Shown piece after piece: positions 63,155 through 64,000 of a DNA stretch of 64,000 bases (its first letter is position 1; every line of letters starts with the position of its first letter). The notes under the pieces are model-generated. The model was not told the origin of the DNA and did not search any database. It saw only the letters and a program-made list of their open reading frames with translations. Origin of the DNA: Allomuricauda sp. (GTDB lineage Bacteria > Bacteroidota > Bacteroidia > Flavobacteriales > Flavobacteriaceae); contig CP051244.1 in assembly GCA_017795045.1 (NCBI GenBank), positions 3,085,964 to 3,149,963 on the forward strand, read 5' to 3'. Both the position numbers and the translations under genes were made by a program.

Positions 63155-64000
63155 ATGGAAAACCTATATTACGTAAAATCTGTGGCTGACTATTTTGCTT
63201 GGCGCAATTCCAAACCAGACCATCCGCTGGTGGGTATTTTGGATTATGAGCGTACCAATGCATACCCTGATTATTCGTACGACGGTTTACAGTTTGATTG
63301 TTTTGCCATTTTCCTGAAGGACGCCAAGAACTGCAAACTAAAATATGGAGGTGGGGAGTATGATTTTGATGAGGGTTCAATGGTGTTTGTGGGTTCAAAC
63401 CAAACAGTCGGCCTCAGCTATGATCCTGACTATAAGCCTAAGGGCTATGCCTTGGTTTTTCACCCAGATCTGTTGTTGGGAAATGATTTGGCAAGAAAAA
63501 TGAGTAGATATACATTCTTTTCCTATTCCGTGAAAGAAGCCTTGCATTTATCAGCCAGAGAGCGCGGACTGATTTTAAGTGTTATCGATAAAATTCAGTA
63601 TGAATTGGAACAAAATCTGGACAAGCACAGCAAAAATTTGATTGTGAGCAATATTGAGCTCCTGTTGGATTATTGCCTTCGATTTTATGACCGACAGTTT
63701 TTGACCCGTGAGATTCCCCACCAGGGAGCTTTGGAAAAGTTTGATATACTGCTCAGTGATTACCTGTCTTCGGAAAAACCACAAAAACATGGCCTGCCCT
63801 CGGTAGGGTATTTTGCGGACCAGCTCAATCTGTCACCTAATTATTTTGGGGACTTGGTGAAAAAAGAAATAGGTTGTTCGGCACAGGAATACATTCAGAA
63901 CAAGCTTATTGATGCTGCCAAGGAAAAAGTTTTCGACCCTAATAAATCGGTCAGTGAGATTGCGTATGAGCTAGGATTTAAATATCCGCAGCATTTTAGT
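63155..64000 (+). CDS. AraC-family regulator (module 2; partial, C-terminus outside window)
   Basis: The first 282 codons of an AraC regulator: MENLYYVKSVADYFAWRNSKPDHPLV, cupin-like YGGGEYDFDEGSMVFVGSNQTVGL, then HTH 1 (SVGYFADQLNLSPNYFGDLVKKEIG) and the start of HTH 2 (SVSEIAYELGFKYPQHFS). Only the very C-terminus is cut off. The out-of-frame ATG at 63147 stops after nine codons, so 63155 is used. It diverges from the module 2 outer-membrane protein gene and is the natural candidate for binding the inverted half-sites between them. Confidence 0.9.
   Translation, partial: MENLYYVKSVADYFAWRNSKPDHPLVGILDYERTNAYPDYSYDGLQFDCFAIFLKDAKNCKLKYGGGEYDFDEGSMVFVGSNQTVGLSYDPDYKPKGYALVFHPDLLLGNDLARKMSRYTFFSYSVKEALHLSARERGLILSVIDKIQYELEQNLDKHSKNLIVSNIELLLDYCLRFYDRQFLTREIPHQGALEKFDILLSDYLSSEKPQKHGLPSVGYFADQLNLSPNYFGDLVKKEIGCSAQEYIQNKLIDAAKEKVFDPNKSVSEIAYELGFKYPQHFS

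Overview
The window comes from a chromosome of a marine-type Flavobacteriaceae bacterium (Bacteroidota), plausibly close to Muricauda/Allomuricauda; the genus is inference. The support is: two SusC/SusD pairs, an ECF sigma/FecR pair coupled to an STN-bearing SusC, LytTR signalling, AraC regulators with Bacteroidota-style promoters (TTTG/TTG, about 18-22 bp, then TAnnTTTG), a carboxynorspermidine-free polyamine route through arginine decarboxylase and agmatinase, and many short-leader genes without strong Shine-Dalgarno sequences. No rRNA, tRNA, CRISPR array or intact insertion sequence was seen.

Layout. 1-4556 (-): a SusC transporter and a SusD lipoprotein cut by the window edge. 4845-6338: a small secreted protein and thioredoxin reductase. 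6900-13997 (-): a housekeeping run headed by arginine decarboxylase, agmatinase and a deoxyhypusine-synthase homologue, ending in a Nudix protein, a VOC protein, a RMD1/YagE protein and a fused RimB-RimK; it is preceded by a promoter and a strongly structured, pseudoknot-capable leader. 14423-18940 (-): module 1, a molybdenum hydroxylase pair (IorAB type) with an AraC regulator and an outer-membrane protein. 19050-21490 (-): an alkylation-repair operon with a split Ada protein. 21570-23544: a WYL regulator diverging from a DinB gene whose promoter region carries two TGACA-N6-TGTCA palindromes.

23865-42298 (+): a sigma/anti-sigma-controlled uptake locus (sigma, FecR, SusC with STN, SusD), then a six-gene operon of exported proteins: FG-GAP/ASPIC lipoprotein, DUF5107-TPR protein, sugar-dehydrogenase-like/cytochrome c lipoprotein, an exported amidohydrolase, a Tat-exported SelA-like PLP enzyme and a RidA lipoprotein. 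The last three look like a deacylase / PLP ammonia-lyase / imine-deaminase route moved wholesale out of the cytoplasm, which is the most unusual biochemical proposal in the window. A divergent AraC/phytanoyl-dioxygenase pair follows (42350-44026).

44323-50837 (-): an eight-gene, almost gapless operon combining LemA, DUF3137 and DUF1266 proteins with five unrecognised membrane or lipoprotein genes, two of which share a C-terminal motif; its function is unknown. 51078-56096 (-): a cadherin-repeat lipoprotein and a TPR histidine kinase/LytTR regulator pair. 56689-64000: module 2, a second IorAB pair in an operon with a Tat-exported aldo/keto reductase, an exported flavodoxin, a cytoplasmic aldo/keto reductase and a paralogue of the module 1 outer-membrane protein, diverging from another AraC gene cut by the window edge; the shared intergenic region carries inverted half-sites next to both promoters.
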